Positions 25,331 to 33,825 of a stretch of DNA of 64,000 bases are shown here, piece after piece. This DNA is from Promethearchaeota archaeon (GTDB lineage Archaea; Asgardarchaeota; Thorarchaeia; Thorarchaeales; Thorarchaeaceae): assembly GCA_014728035.1 (NCBI GenBank), contig WJMJ01000022.1, positions 1 to 64,000 of the forward strand, read 5' to 3'. How positions within the stretch are numbered: the stretch's first letter is position 1; each line of letters opens with the position of its first letter. The notes beneath the pieces are model-generated. The model had not been told where the DNA came from. It searched no databases and saw nothing but the letters and a program-made list of their open reading frames with translations. The translations under genes were made by a program, and so were the position numbers.

Positions 25331-25795
25331 ATGCCATCATACAGATATTCAATAATAGGCATTGACCCAGATAGGACCGCTATAGCTAGCGGTAGGAATA
25401 TGCGTTGTTCGCCGAAATTCTCGAGAGAGGTATGTAAAGCTATCAAGGGAATGATGCTGGACAAGGCAATAGACTATCTTGAGGCCGTGATTGAGGAAAA
25501 AGCATGGGTTCCTTACAGGCGCCACAAGAAAAAGAGAGGCCACCATTCAGGAATGAAGAAATGGCCATCAGGTGGACATCCGGTAAAACCCGCTCAGATG
25601 ATCCTCAAAGTCGTTAGAAATGCAGAAGCTAATGCTGATGACAAAGGTCTAGATATTGATCGACTTCGAGTTATGCATGCTGCAGCCCATCGTGGGCGAA
25701 CCTACAAGGCGTTTATCGAACGAGCATTTGGTCGGAGTTCTCCATACTACGAGAATACTACACATGTTGAAATCGTACTAGAAGAGGTGGCATAA
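25331..25795 (+). CDS. rpl22: Ribosomal protein uL22
   Basis: Large-subunit protein lining the peptide exit tunnel. The archaeal form is recognised by MPSYRYSIIGIDPDRTAIAS at the start, the central basic loop RRHKKKRGHHSGMKKWPSGG and the conserved LRVMHAAAHRGRTYKAFIER. It is 154 residues, normal for archaea. It is the first gene of the cluster in this window; in most archaea uS19 comes directly before it, but here a leader and a tRNA gene do. The next gene, uS3, starts immediately after the stop. Confidence 0.96.
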   Translation: MPSYRYSIIGIDPDRTAIASGRNMRCSPKFSREVCKAIKGMMLDKAIDYLEAVIEEKAWVPYRRHKKKRGHHSGMKKWPSGGHPVKPAQMILKVVRNAEANADDKGLDIDRLRVMHAAAHRGRTYKAFIERAFGRSSPYYENTTHVEIVLEEVA

Positions 25796-26689
25796 ATGTC
25801 GGCAATTAAATACTTCATCGAGCAGAACACTCGAACTCTAAAGATAGATGAATTCCTCACTCGAACACTCAATTCTGCAGGGTACGGTGGCTGCGAGATA
25901 AGAAAAATGCCCATGAGAACGGAGATTGTTATTCATGCTTCTCGTCCAGGAGTTGTTATCGGAAGACGCGGATCAAACATTCGTGAACTAACTTACACTC
26001 TTGAGACGGATTTTGGTATCGAAAATGTCCAAGTCGAAGTTAACGAGATAGACAATCCTTGGCTTAATGCTCAGGTTATGGCATCACGTTTAGCAAGACA
26101 ACTCGAACGCGGAGTTCGATTCAGAAGAATGGCATACTGGGTACTTCGGCGAGTAATGCGTGCTGGTGCTATTGGCTGTGAGATTATTGTTAAAGGAAAA
26201 CTCTCTAGCCGTCGTGCAAGATATCAAAAATTCAAACAAGGCACTATCGCAAAGACTGGTCAACCTGCTACAACTTTTGTTGATGAAGCTGATGATATTG
26301 CTGTACTCAAACCTGGTGTTATTGGAATCAAAGTTAGAATTATGCGTCCGGAGTCTAAATTGCCCGGTGTAATTCACGTTAAGAAACCAAAACCCCGTGA
26401 AGAACCTCAACCAACACTTGTCAAACCTCCTGAAGAACAGGATGAAGAAACTGAAGTTGAAGCTGAGGTAGATGAAGTTGAGGAATCACTTGAAGGGATA
26501 ACCGACATTGATGAACTTCGAGAATTAGAAGAGCTCGACGGTCTTGAACTGTTAGATGAAGACGAAGACGAGGACGAAGATTCTGAAGAAACAGAAGTGA
26601 CCGAAGAAACTGAAGAACCTGCTGGAGAAGTTGATGAAACCGAAGATGCGGAAGAAAAAACAGCAGAATCTGAGGGAGGCGAAGATTAA
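25796..26689 (+). CDS. rps3: Ribosomal protein uS3 with long acidic tail
   Basis: Small-subunit protein at the mRNA entry site. The KH-domain signature VVIGRRGSNIRELTYTLE lies around residues 52-69. The C-terminal domain contains AIGCEIIVKGKLSSRRARYQ and GVIGIKVRIM. From about residue 205 a roughly 90-residue low-complexity tail of Glu and Asp follows (EEQDEETEVEAEVDEVEES and similar). This makes the protein 297 residues, against about 210-240 in many archaea. The stop overlaps the uL29 start (TAATG). The tail is direct sequence; its purpose is unknown. Confidence 0.96.
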   Translation: MSAIKYFIEQNTRTLKIDEFLTRTLNSAGYGGCEIRKMPMRTEIVIHASRPGVVIGRRGSNIRELTYTLETDFGIENVQVEVNEIDNPWLNAQVMASRLARQLERGVRFRRMAYWVLRRVMRAGAIGCEIIVKGKLSSRRARYQKFKQGTIAKTGQPATTFVDEADDIAVLKPGVIGIKVRIMRPESKLPGVIHVKKPKPREEPQPTLVKPPEEQDEETEVEAEVDEVEESLEGITDIDELRELEELDGLELLDEDEDEDEDSEETEVTEETEEPAGEVDETEDAEEKTAESEGGED

Positions 26690-26901
26690 TGCCACAATTG
26701 ACAGCTCAAGACATTAGAAAACTTACTCCTGCGGAACGTCAGAAGAAGCTTGAGGAATTATACGATGAGCTTGCAAGTGAGCGAATTTCCCTTGCTACTG
26801 GCGGTGGTACGGAGAATCCCTATCGAACTCGAATAATCAAGAAAGCAATCGCAAGAATACTCACCGTTCAGCGGGAAGAAGAGCTGGGGATTGAAAGATG
26901 A
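26689..26901 (+). CDS. rpl29: Ribosomal protein uL29
   Basis: Small two-helix large-subunit protein next to the tunnel exit, a docking site for SRP. The 70 residues include the family-typical LTPAERQKKLEELYDELASE and NPYRTRIIKKAIARILTVQ. Position between uS3 and Rpp29 is standard for archaea. Its start overlaps the uS3 stop by one base and its end overlaps the next gene by four bases, so the run is translationally coupled. Confidence 0.93.
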   Translation: MPQLTAQDIRKLTPAERQKKLEELYDELASERISLATGGGTENPYRTRIIKKAIARILTVQREEELGIER

Positions 26902-27182
26902 CAATAACTCCACGAAACCTAGTTCATCATGAGCTTGTTGGACTGCAAGCACATGTAACCGATTCCCATGATCCGACTCTCATCTGTCGATCTGGGACAA
27001 TCATAGGTGAGTCAAAAGAGATGATTATACTAGATACAGGGTCTGGAAACCTTATGATTCCCAAGACCATCTGTGTCTTTGATATTACAATTCCTGATAG
27101 AACCGTTGTACGCATTGATGGCGAGTATCTACAGGGACGCCCTGAGGATAGATTGAAGAAACGCCTCAGTAGGAGATGGTAA
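26898..27182 (+). CDS. rnp1: RNase P protein component 1 (Rpp29/Pop4)
   Basis: Protein subunit of archaeal RNase P, which matures tRNA 5' ends. Archaeal Rpp29 has an Sm-like barrel, and the segments VHHELVGLQAHVTDSHDPTL, SGTIIGESKEMIILDTGSG and VVRIDGEYLQGRPEDRLKKR match it. The length of 94 residues is normal. The gene sits inside the ribosomal operon, as in most archaea. Its RNA partner is encoded 14 kb downstream at 41.7 kb. The start overlaps uL29 and the end abuts or overlaps uS17. Confidence 0.93.
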   Translation: MTITPRNLVHHELVGLQAHVTDSHDPTLICRSGTIIGESKEMIILDTGSGNLMIPKTICVFDITIPDRTVVRIDGEYLQGRPEDRLKKRLSRRW

Positions 27183-27184
27183 AG

Positions 27185-27547
27185 ATGGCGAAGGAAAAAC
27201 AAAAAGTACGTAACATCGGTATTGTTGGGGTAGACCCTCCTGAGAAAATTTGTGAGGATCCCAACTGCCCTTTTCATGGGAATCTTCCAGTACGAGGTAG
27301 GCTCATGGAAGGGATTGTTACGAGCACTAAGATGCACAAGGCAATTACATACCAAACTGACTACATAGCGTTGGTTAAGAAATTTATGCGATATGAACGT
27401 CGTAGAACGAAGAAACACGCATATCTTCCATCGTGTATTGATGTCAAAGTTGGGGACTCGGTAAGAGTCGCAGAGTGCAGACCAATCAGCAAGACAGTTT
27501 CCTCAGTTGTAATTAAGGTCACACCTGCACAGGTCAAGGAGGAATAG
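27185..27547 (+). CDS. rps17: Ribosomal protein uS17
   Basis: Small-subunit primary binding protein with an OB fold. The archaeal N-terminal extension GVDPPEKICEDPNCPFHGNL with paired cysteines is visible, then RGRLMEGIVTSTKMHKAI and the C-terminal CIDVKVGDSVRVAECRPISK typical of the family. I chose ATG 27185, ten bases after AGGAG, over ATG 27176, which lies inside Rpp29. The length is 120 residues. It lies between Rpp29 and uL14 as expected. Confidence 0.95.
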   Translation: MAKEKQKVRNIGIVGVDPPEKICEDPNCPFHGNLPVRGRLMEGIVTSTKMHKAITYQTDYIALVKKFMRYERRRTKKHAYLPSCIDVKVGDSVRVAECRPISKTVSSVVIKVTPAQVKEE

Positions 27548-27551
27548 AGCA

Positions 27552-27974
27552 ATGTCAAGAAAAGTTGGAAGAGGAATCAGAAAATTCGTTCCAAGAATTG
27601 CACGAGGTCTTCCTGTTGGTGCTAAGATTACTTGTGCTGACAATTCCGGTGCAAAAGAACTCCAAATCCTTGGCGTTATGGGATACAAGGGTCGTCTAAG
27701 AAAGCTTGCAAAGGCTGGAATTGGTGATACAATCAGTGTCGCAGTTACAAAAGGAAAACAAGAGCTTCGCAAGCAGGTGTTCATGGCAATTATTGTCAGA
27801 CAACGAAAAATATTCCGTAGGTCTGATGGAACTTGGATGCAATTTGAGGACAATGCTGCTGTGTTAGTCAAACCCGGTGGTGAGCCACAAGGATCTGAAC
27901 TTCGTGGTCCAATGGCTCGTGAGGTCACTCTGAAGTATCCACGTGTTGCTGCTATTGCATCAAAAATTGTATGA
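27552..27974 (+). CDS. rpl14: Ribosomal protein uL14
   Basis: Large-subunit protein at the subunit interface and factor-binding region. Highly conserved segments are seen: GLPVGAKITCADNSGAKELQ near the start, AGIGDTISVAVTKGKQELRK, and FEDNAAVLVKPGGEPQGSEL. GPMAREVTLKYPRVAAIASKIV closes the protein. At 140 residues it is full length for archaea. An AGGAGG-like site sits in the end of uS17, with four bases between the genes. Confidence 0.96.
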   Translation: MSRKVGRGIRKFVPRIARGLPVGAKITCADNSGAKELQILGVMGYKGRLRKLAKAGIGDTISVAVTKGKQELRKQVFMAIIVRQRKIFRRSDGTWMQFEDNAAVLVKPGGEPQGSELRGPMAREVTLKYPRVAAIASKIV

Positions 27975-27985
27975 GGTTGATATAG

Positions 27986-28372
27986 ATGACGAAGAAACCA
28001 AGTTCAAAATCCCCACGCAAACAGAGAAGATTCCTTCACAAATCATCCATCCATGAACACAAGAAATTATTGCGATGTAGACTGGATGAATTCCTTCGGG
28101 AAGAATATGGAATGAGATCTCTTACTGTGAAGAAAGGCGACCTTGTACGAGTTATGCGGGGTCAATTCCGAGAAACTGAAGGGAAAATTGTACGAATTGA
28201 CTATTCCAAAGCGTTAGTCTACCTTGATAATGCAACAACAACAAAAGCTGATGGAAAAGAAGTTCAAATTCCTATTCATCCATCCAATTTGATGTTGGTG
28301 AAATTAGAACTGGATGATGATCGCAGGGCGATAATCGAAAAGAAAATGCTTGATATAGCGGAGAGTGAATAA
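27986..28372 (+). CDS. rpl24: Ribosomal protein uL24
   Basis: Assembly-initiator protein of the large subunit with a KOW motif. MRSLTVKKGDLVRVMRGQFR and ETEGKIVRIDYSKALVYLDN form the KOW region (about residues 42-80). The N-terminus KSPRKQRRFLHKSSIHEHKK is archaeal/eukaryotic. The length of 128 residues is usual. It lies in canonical order between uL14 and eS4, with spacing of 11 and 2 bases. Confidence 0.95.
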   Translation: MTKKPSSKSPRKQRRFLHKSSIHEHKKLLRCRLDEFLREEYGMRSLTVKKGDLVRVMRGQFRETEGKIVRIDYSKALVYLDNATTTKADGKEVQIPIHPSNLMLVKLELDDDRRAIIEKKMLDIAESE

Positions 28373-28374
28373 GA

Positions 28375-29130
28375 ATGGTACGAAGAGGCCAGAAAAAGCA
28401 TCTAAAGCGCCTACCTGCGCCAAGACATTGGCCAATTAAACGAAAACATGGGAAGTTCACAACCAGACCTATTCCTGGTCCACATCCCAAGGAAAATTGT
28501 CTAACCTTGGCAATCGTCCTCAGGGAGATTCTCGGATATGCAGAGAATATGCGTGAGGTTAAAGCGATACTCTCCAGTGGACAAGTCAAAGTTGATGGGC
28601 GAATTAGAAAAGATGTTCGATATCCAGTTGGTCTAATGGATGTTATAGAAATCGAAGATGCGGGTGAGAAATATCGTTTGCTCCCCAAACTTCGCGGCGG
28701 TTTCAGATTAGTAAAAATCGATGATGCAGAAGCAGGAATTAAACTCTGCAGAATTGAAAAGAAAATGATGGTGTCAGGTGGCAAATTGCAAATGACCCTT
28801 CATGATGGGAGAAATATTATTCTTCCAGAGGGCCACAAAGCATCAGATTATACCACACTTGATACCGTGAAGATTACTATTCCCGACCAAGAAATAGCTG
28901 AAATAATATCTCTTGATACTGGTGTTCACGCATTAGTCACTCAAGGAAGAAACGTTGGTATTGAGGGTCGAATTGTAGAAATTGAGAAACGATATGGGAC
29001 TCATGCAAGTACAGTCACATTGCAAGATGCTGAAGGTAATCGCCTTCAGACTGCACTTGACTATGTCTTTGTTGTTGGCAAGGATGCACCTGTTGTGAGT
29101 CTTGGTTCCGACGGAGGTACACATGAATGA
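28375..29130 (+). CDS. rps4e: Ribosomal protein eS4
   Basis: Archaeal/eukaryotic small-subunit protein unrelated to uS4. The N-terminal HLKRLPAPRHWPIKRKHGKF is diagnostic. An S4-like RNA-binding domain follows (REVKAILSSGQVKVDGRIRK), then the central domain and a KOW-like C-terminus (VGIEGRIVEIEKRYGTHAST). The length of 251 residues is normal. Its end overlaps the uL5 start by four bases. Confidence 0.95.
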   Translation: MVRRGQKKHLKRLPAPRHWPIKRKHGKFTTRPIPGPHPKENCLTLAIVLREILGYAENMREVKAILSSGQVKVDGRIRKDVRYPVGLMDVIEIEDAGEKYRLLPKLRGGFRLVKIDDAEAGIKLCRIEKKMMVSGGKLQMTLHDGRNIILPEGHKASDYTTLDTVKITIPDQEIAEIISLDTGVHALVTQGRNVGIEGRIVEIEKRYGTHASTVTLQDAEGNRLQTALDYVFVVGKDAPVVSLGSDGGTHE

Positions 29131-29711
29131 GTGAAACTCCATTGCCAAATGCAGAATTATACGTCAAAGAATGGGAAGTCACTCCCATGCGCAAACCCAA
29201 AATTGAGAAGGTAGTCGTAGACATGTGTACTGGCGGGGGTGATGTTCTCTCCCGAGCAACAACCATTCTAGAAAATATCACTGGTCAGACTCCAGTGACA
29301 TCCCGTGCAAAACAAACTGTACGTGATTTCGGTATTCGTAGAAGAGAACCCATTGCTGTACGAGTAACCCTTCGTCATGAGTTAGCCAAAGAGTTTCTCA
29401 AAAAAGCCTTGGAAGCAAAGGATAACGTATTATTATTCAAGAATTGGGATGATGATGGTAACTTTGCTTTTGGCATTAGTGAACATATTGACATTCCCGA
29501 TGTAAAGTACGATCCACAGTTAGGAATCCAAGGCATGAATATCACAGTCTGTGTTGAGCGTCCTGGTTATAGAGTTAAGCGGAGACGTCGCAGGAGACAA
29601 AAGGTACCCTGGAGACACAGAATGACACCAGAAGAAAGCATGGTCTTCATCAAGGAAGAATTCAACATTGAAATCCTTGAGAAGGAGCGTGAGAGGACCT
29701 ATCTGTTTTGA
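29127..29711 (+). CDS. rpl5: Ribosomal protein uL5
   Basis: Large-subunit protein that binds 5S rRNA and contacts P-site tRNA. Conserved elements include PKIEKVVVDMCTGGGDVLSR, TGQTPVTSRAKQTVRDFGIR, REPIAVRVTLR, and FGISEHIDIPDVKYDPQLGI. A basic segment VKRRRRRRQKVPWRHRMTPE and an acidic C-terminal helix complete 194 residues, slightly longer than the archaeal norm. The gene is coupled to eS4 by overlap and followed by uS14. Confidence 0.95.
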   Translation: MSETPLPNAELYVKEWEVTPMRKPKIEKVVVDMCTGGGDVLSRATTILENITGQTPVTSRAKQTVRDFGIRRREPIAVRVTLRHELAKEFLKKALEAKDNVLLFKNWDDDGNFAFGISEHIDIPDVKYDPQLGIQGMNITVCVERPGYRVKRRRRRRQKVPWRHRMTPEESMVFIKEEFNIEILEKERERTYLF

Positions 29712-29719
29712 GGTGAACG

Positions 29720-29890
29720 ATGATGACTGCAAAGAAAGACAAGAAGAAACGTAAGAAGATGGGAAAGGGCAGCAGATCTTGCATCCGCTGCGGAACACAC
29801 CGAGGCATCATCCGTTCCTATGGTCTGTATATGTGCCGTCGTTGTTTCAGAGAAACAGCGGAGAAGATAGGTTTCAAGAAATATAGCTAG
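29720..29890 (+). CDS. rps14: Ribosomal protein uS14, zinc-binding type
   Basis: Short small-subunit head protein of 56 residues. The zinc motif [19 protein letters not shown] followed by RRC is intact (C-x2-C...C-x2-C), as is the C-terminal [14 protein letters not shown]. The N-terminus is very basic. A GAGGTGA site lies about eight bases before the double ATG, so either Met could be first. Position between uL5 and uS8 is canonical for archaea. Confidence 0.95.
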   Translation: MMTAKKDKKKRKKMGKGSRSCIRCGTHRGIIRSYGLYMCRRCFRETAEKIGFKKYS

Positions 29891-29905
29891 GGAGGTCTAA
29901 AAAGA

Positions 29906-30298
29906 ATGACATTACTAGACCCATTGGCAGATGCGATGTCTAGCATCTACAACAGTGAATTAGTGGGCAAATCGGAAGTCATTGTATCTCCAGCCTCAAG
30001 CTTGATTGAACGGGTACTGCAGGTTATGCAGTTGAAGGGATATATTGGTGAGTTTGAGCAGATAGATGATGGAAAATCAGGAAGATTTCGAATACAGCTT
30101 ATGGGCCGTACAAATAGGTGCGGTGTTATCAAACCTCGATATCCCGTTAAACGAGATGGGTTCGAGAGATTCGAGAAGCGATACCTGCCTGCCTACAACT
30201 ATGGTATACTGATAGTTACAACCCCTCAGGGTGTTATGACTCATGAGGATGCCAAGAACCGGGGAATCGGAGGCCGATTGCTCGCGTATGTGTATTAG
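29906..30298 (+). CDS. rps8: Ribosomal protein uS8
   Basis: Central-domain 16S rRNA binding protein. It begins [20 protein letters not shown], continues with [20 protein letters not shown], and ends [20 protein letters not shown], all family signatures. The length of 130 residues is exact for archaea. GGGAGGT lies 14 to 9 bases before the ATG. It follows uS14 and precedes uL6 in canonical order. Confidence 0.96.
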   Translation: MTLLDPLADAMSSIYNSELVGKSEVIVSPASSLIERVLQVMQLKGYIGEFEQIDDGKSGRFRIQLMGRTNRCGVIKPRYPVKRDGFERFEKRYLPAYNYGILIVTTPQGVMTHEDAKNRGIGGRLLAYVY

Positions 30299-30312
30299 AG
30301 GAGAACTGACAA

Positions 30313-30876
30313 ATGTCTGAAGAAGCGATTTACGAAAAACGGATCGAGATTCCAGAGGACTGTAAAGTAGTCTTAGAAGGAAGTACATTGACAGTCAGTG
30401 GACCTCTTGGTACACTGGAACGTTCATTTCCTGAACCTCAGACTCGAATTGCAATCGAGGATAATGAGGTAGTTGCAATGACTAACATCAGTCGCAAGAA
30501 AACTCGTGCTCTTGTTGGAACAATAATCGCACACTTGAGAAATATGTTCATTGGTGTACAACATGGCTATACCTACGAAATGAAGATTGTCTACAGTCAC
30601 TTTCCAATAACTGTAGAACAGCGAGGACAAGAAGTCCTAATCAAGAATTTCATTGGTGAACGTGGTGTTAGAACTGCTCGTTTAATCGGTGATGTGAAGT
30701 TAGAAATCACCGAGGACGATGTCATAATTAGTGGTATTGATATTGAACATGTATCACAGAGTGCTGCAAATATTCAACTCGCCTGCAAGATTCGCGATAA
30801 AGACCGACGTGTCTTCATGGATGGCATCTATGTCATCAAGAAGAGAAAGGGCGAAAGTGTGAAGTCTATAGTATAA
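30313..30876 (+). CDS. rpl6: Ribosomal protein uL6
   Basis: Large-subunit protein near the sarcin-ricin loop. Two related alpha/beta domains are visible: RIEIPEDCKVVLEGSTLTVS with GPLGTLERSF, then TYEMKIVYSHFPITVEQRGQ with NFIGERGVRTARLIGDV. The C-terminus contains the conserved ACKIRDKDRRVFMDGIYV. At 187 residues it is full length. An AGGAG site precedes the ATG. Confidence 0.95.
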   Translation: MSEEAIYEKRIEIPEDCKVVLEGSTLTVSGPLGTLERSFPEPQTRIAIEDNEVVAMTNISRKKTRALVGTIIAHLRNMFIGVQHGYTYEMKIVYSHFPITVEQRGQEVLIKNFIGERGVRTARLIGDVKLEITEDDVIISGIDIEHVSQSAANIQLACKIRDKDRRVFMDGIYVIKKRKGESVKSIV

Positions 30877-30889
30877 GGAGGCGAGATAT

Positions 30890-31942
30890 TTGACGAAGAA
30901 ACCTAAACTTTCAGATATTCCGGGAGTGGGTCCATCCACAGCAGATAGTCTCAAAGAGGCTGGATTCAAAACTGTGCTGAAACTCTCTCAAGCTGATCCA
31001 AAAGAATTAGCAGAGAAGGTATCAGGTGTGGGTCCTGCTACTGCAAAGAAAATGATAGCAGCGGCAAAGAAATTACTTCCTGAAGAATCTAAAGATACAA
31101 AGCCCAAAAAGAAACCTGCCAAGGAGAAGGCGCCTAAGAAGACAACCAAAAAGCCAAAACTTGAGGATATATCTGGTGTTGGACCCTCTACAGTTGAGAG
31201 TCTAAAAGAGGCCGGATATAAGTCTGTAAAGAAATTATCAACAGCTGATCCTAAGGATTTGGCAAAGGCTGTTTCTGGTGTTGGGCCTGCTACTGCTAAG
31301 AAAATGATTGAAGCAGCTAAGAAAATGCTTCCTGCTGAAGCAGAGAAAGTACCAACGGCAGAGAAGAAGCCTAAGAAAACAACCAAGAAAGAGGCGGAAC
31401 CTGAACCGAAAGCGAAACCCAAAAAGAAGAAGAAGAAAAAGAAGCAGCCTGCCAAGAAGAAAGAGGAACCTGAATTTCCCACGAGGGAAACTCTTCATGA
31501 TCCCAGACTTCGACGCATATCCGCTGCAATGAAGAAGCGCAAACCAGCTTTCCGTCATGAGCAAGCTCATCGCTGGAAGCGGGTAAGTGACTCTTGGAGA
31601 AAAGTTCGTGGTATTGATAGTGCCACACGTGAGAAGAAGAAAGGCCGTATTGCAATGGTGTCATCTGGATATCGTACACCAAAAGCAGTACGTGGACTCC
31701 ACCCATCGGGGTATATTGAGGTACGTGTAGAGCGTCCGGAAGACATTGATGAAGAAAAAATCAATCCCGATATTCATGCAATTAGAATTGGTGGAACTGT
31801 TGGCGGTAGAAAACGTCAGGCTATCATCGAAAAAGCTGATGCTTTGCTTATCCGTGTTCTCAATCCAGGTGTATCTGAATTCCTGGATGAAGAGGAAATC
31901 TTCTCAGAACTTGATGGTTTAGATGACTTGGAGGTTGACTGA
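30890..31942 (+). CDS. rpl32e: Ribosomal protein eL32 with two N-terminal HhH repeats
   Basis: The C-terminal 150 residues are classical eL32 (TRETLHDPRLRRISAAMKKR, WRKVRGIDSATREKKKGRIA, GYRTPKAVRGLHPSGY, and the late TVGGRKRQAIIEKADALLIR). Before it lie two helix-hairpin-helix repeats of about 65 residues: LSDIPGVGPSTADSLKEAGF and LEDISGVGPSTVESLKEAGY, each with KxVSGVGPATAKKMI further on. Then comes a Lys/Pro-rich linker. Total length is 350 residues, against about 130 for the basic family. Haloarchaeal eL32 carries one such extension, so the fusion type is known, but duplication is unusual. The start is TTG, after GGAGG. Confidence 0.93.
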   Translation: MTKKPKLSDIPGVGPSTADSLKEAGFKTVLKLSQADPKELAEKVSGVGPATAKKMIAAAKKLLPEESKDTKPKKKPAKEKAPKKTTKKPKLEDISGVGPSTVESLKEAGYKSVKKLSTADPKDLAKAVSGVGPATAKKMIEAAKKMLPAEAEKVPTAEKKPKKTTKKEAEPEPKAKPKKKKKKKKQPAKKKEEPEFPTRETLHDPRLRRISAAMKKRKPAFRHEQAHRWKRVSDSWRKVRGIDSATREKKKGRIAMVSSGYRTPKAVRGLHPSGYIEVRVERPEDIDEEKINPDIHAIRIGGTVGGRKRQAIIEKADALLIRVLNPGVSEFLDEEEIFSELDGLDDLEVD

Positions 31943-31943
31943 A

Positions 31944-32393
31944 ATGAAGCTCACCACACAAAAGAGATTAGCTGCACAAGTACTGAAGGTTGGGATTTCA
32001 CGAGTCTGGTGTGACCCAGATTTCATCGATGAGATTTCACTTGCTATTACAAAAGATGACATTCGTCGTCTTATTGATGAAGGTGCAATTCAGGCAAAGC
32101 AAAAGCAAGGGGTAAGCCGTGGACGAGCTCGTCATGTCCTTAAGCAGAAGCGAAAAGGACAGCGAAGTGGTCCTGGTACCAAGAAGGGAAAGGCTACATC
32201 CACCCTTAGCGGCAAAGACCGTTGGATTCGGAAAATACGCCCCATGCGAAAAGAGCTCAAGAAACTCAGAAGTGAAGGAATAATCACTCCTAAAGTCTAC
32301 AGAATGCTCTATTTGAAAGCGAAAGGTAACGCATTCAGAAATACTGCCCACCTCCGAACCTACATCAAGGAACAAAAATTGGAGGCTAAATGA
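31944..32393 (+). CDS. rpl19e: Ribosomal protein eL19
   Basis: Long-helix large-subunit protein. It opens KLTTQKRLAAQVLKVGISRV and has the family motif VSRGRARHVLKQKRKGQRSG followed by PGTKKGKATSTLSGKDRW. The basic C-terminal helix ends NTAHLRTYIKEQKLEAK. ATG 31944 is used, since GGAGG sits ten bases upstream; the open frame back to 31923 lies inside eL32. The length is 149 residues, normal. Confidence 0.95.
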   Translation: MKLTTQKRLAAQVLKVGISRVWCDPDFIDEISLAITKDDIRRLIDEGAIQAKQKQGVSRGRARHVLKQKRKGQRSGPGTKKGKATSTLSGKDRWIRKIRPMRKELKKLRSEGIITPKVYRMLYLKAKGNAFRNTAHLRTYIKEQKLEAK

Positions 32394-32394
32394 T

Positions 32395-33135
32395 ATGGCA
32401 CATGGTCCAACGTATAGAGTTAAGTTCAGAAGACGCCGAGAAGGCAGAACAAATTATTATCGCCGAAGACGATTGCTTGTTTCAAGACGTCCTCGACTGG
32501 TGGTCAGAAAGACCAATCGTCGGGTTATTGTTCAAGTAGTGAATGCTAAAATTGTAGGTGATTTTATTGACAGTTCAGCTAGCTCCTTTGAATTACCAGC
32601 TTATGGCTGGAAAGGAGGAACTTGTAACCTACCAGCTGCCTATCTTACTGGACTACTGGCAGGTTTACGAGCTAAAGCCAATGGAATTGATAATGCTATC
32701 CTTGATATCGGATTACATCCACCAGTTAGGGGTTCCAAAATTTATGCTGCATTGAAAGGTGCAGTTGATGCAGGACTAACTATTCCACACGGTGAGGAAG
32801 TTTTCCCAGATCAAGAACGGCTTACAGGTCAACATATTGTTGAGTCCTTCAAACATCTTTCGGATGAGAAAGACTCTCACATGTTTTCAAAGATTGGCTC
32901 TAAAAAGACGAACATCACAAGCATTCCAAAGCAGTTTGAATCTGTAAAAGCAGAACTTGAAGGTCTGACAAAGACCCAACTCAAGAAGCCTAAGAAAGTC
33001 AAAATAACCGTGCCAAAGAAAACCAAGAAAGAACGCGAAAAACTTGAGGAAAAACCACCTCGGGCAAAACCCCGAAAGCCCAAGCCTAAGAAACTCATTG
33101 CTAAGGGTAGAGGTAAGGGTAAGAAGCGTAAATAG
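32395..33135 (+). CDS. rpl18: Ribosomal protein uL18 with basic C-terminal tail
   Basis: 5S rRNA-binding large-subunit protein. The N-terminus has YRVKFRRRREGRTNYYRRRR, then RPRLVVRKTNRRVIVQVVNA, YGWKGGTCNLPAAYLTGLLA and IGLHPPVRGSKIYAALKGAV, all diagnostic for archaeal uL18. From about residue 190 a Lys/Pro-rich tail follows (KKVKITVPKKTKKEREKLEE, then PRKPKPKKLIAKGRGKGKKR). Total length is 246 residues, longer than the usual archaeal 190-200. ATG or the preceding codon starts it, one base after the eL19 stop. Confidence 0.94.
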   Translation: MAHGPTYRVKFRRRREGRTNYYRRRRLLVSRRPRLVVRKTNRRVIVQVVNAKIVGDFIDSSASSFELPAYGWKGGTCNLPAAYLTGLLAGLRAKANGIDNAILDIGLHPPVRGSKIYAALKGAVDAGLTIPHGEEVFPDQERLTGQHIVESFKHLSDEKDSHMFSKIGSKKTNITSIPKQFESVKAELEGLTKTQLKKPKKVKITVPKKTKKEREKLEEKPPRAKPRKPKPKKLIAKGRGKGKKRK

Positions 33136-33150
33136 GGGATGAATTAGTAA

Positions 33151-33825
33151 ATGAGTAGAAGAAGAAAACGTCGCAGGTCACGACAAGAAAGAAACCCTCT
33201 CGATGATTGGACTCCAAAGACCCATCTTGGAAGGATGGTAAAAGAAGGCCATATCAGTAGCCTTGAAGCCATTGTTGAAGAGAACTATAGTATTCGTGAG
33301 TCTGAGATTGTTGATGTATTGTTTCCAAATCTTCGTCAGGAGATTGTTGATGTATCCCTTGTCCAAAGACAATCCGATAGTGGGCAGCAGAAAAGCTTCC
33401 GTATCACTGTGGTGGTTGGAAATGGAGAGGGTGTTATTGGTATCGGAATTGGAAAAGCACCAGAGTTTGTTCCTGCAATTCGTTCAGCAGAAACTCGGGC
33501 CAAGCTAAATCTAACCATGTTTCGACGTGGATGTGGCTCTTGGGAATGTCGATGTGGCGAGGAACACAGTCTTCCATTTGAGGTAAAAGGTCATGCGGGG
33601 TCAGTCAATGTGACTCTAAAACCCGCTCCAAAGGGTACAGGTCTTGTTACTGCTGATGTTGGAAAGACTGTCCTCCGAATAGCTGGCATCAAAGATGTTT
33701 GGTCGTTCAGGAAAGGACGATCAAGAACTTCATCCAACTTTGGGAAAGCATTTCTAGATGCTCTAATGCAGACATTCAAGATGCTTCCACCACAGGAATG
33801 GACAATGTCAGGAGTTGTTGAATAA
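33151..33825 (+). CDS. rps5: Ribosomal protein uS5
   Basis: Small-subunit protein involved in decoding accuracy. The S5 RNA-binding domain shows SFRITVVVGNGEGVIGIGIG and KAPEFVPAIRSAETRAKLN. The second domain holds GTGLVTADVGKTVLRIAGIK and the conserved serine-rich SFRKGRSRTSSNFGKAFLDA. A Cys-rich RRGCGSWECRCGEEH loop, found in archaeal/eukaryotic forms, is present. The length of 224 residues is normal. The stop overlaps the uL30 start. Confidence 0.95.
   Translation: MSRRRKRRRSRQERNPLDDWTPKTHLGRMVKEGHISSLEAIVEENYSIRESEIVDVLFPNLRQEIVDVSLVQRQSDSGQQKSFRITVVVGNGEGVIGIGIGKAPEFVPAIRSAETRAKLNLTMFRRGCGSWECRCGEEHSLPFEVKGHAGSVNVTLKPAPKGTGLVTADVGKTVLRIAGIKDVWSFRKGRSRTSSNFGKAFLDALMQTFKMLPPQEWTMSGVVE

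Noticed and set aside
30988..31706. Long antisense and shifted ORFs across eL32
   Set aside because: They arise from the Lys-rich, repeat-containing sense gene and encode low-complexity strings without ribosome sites.
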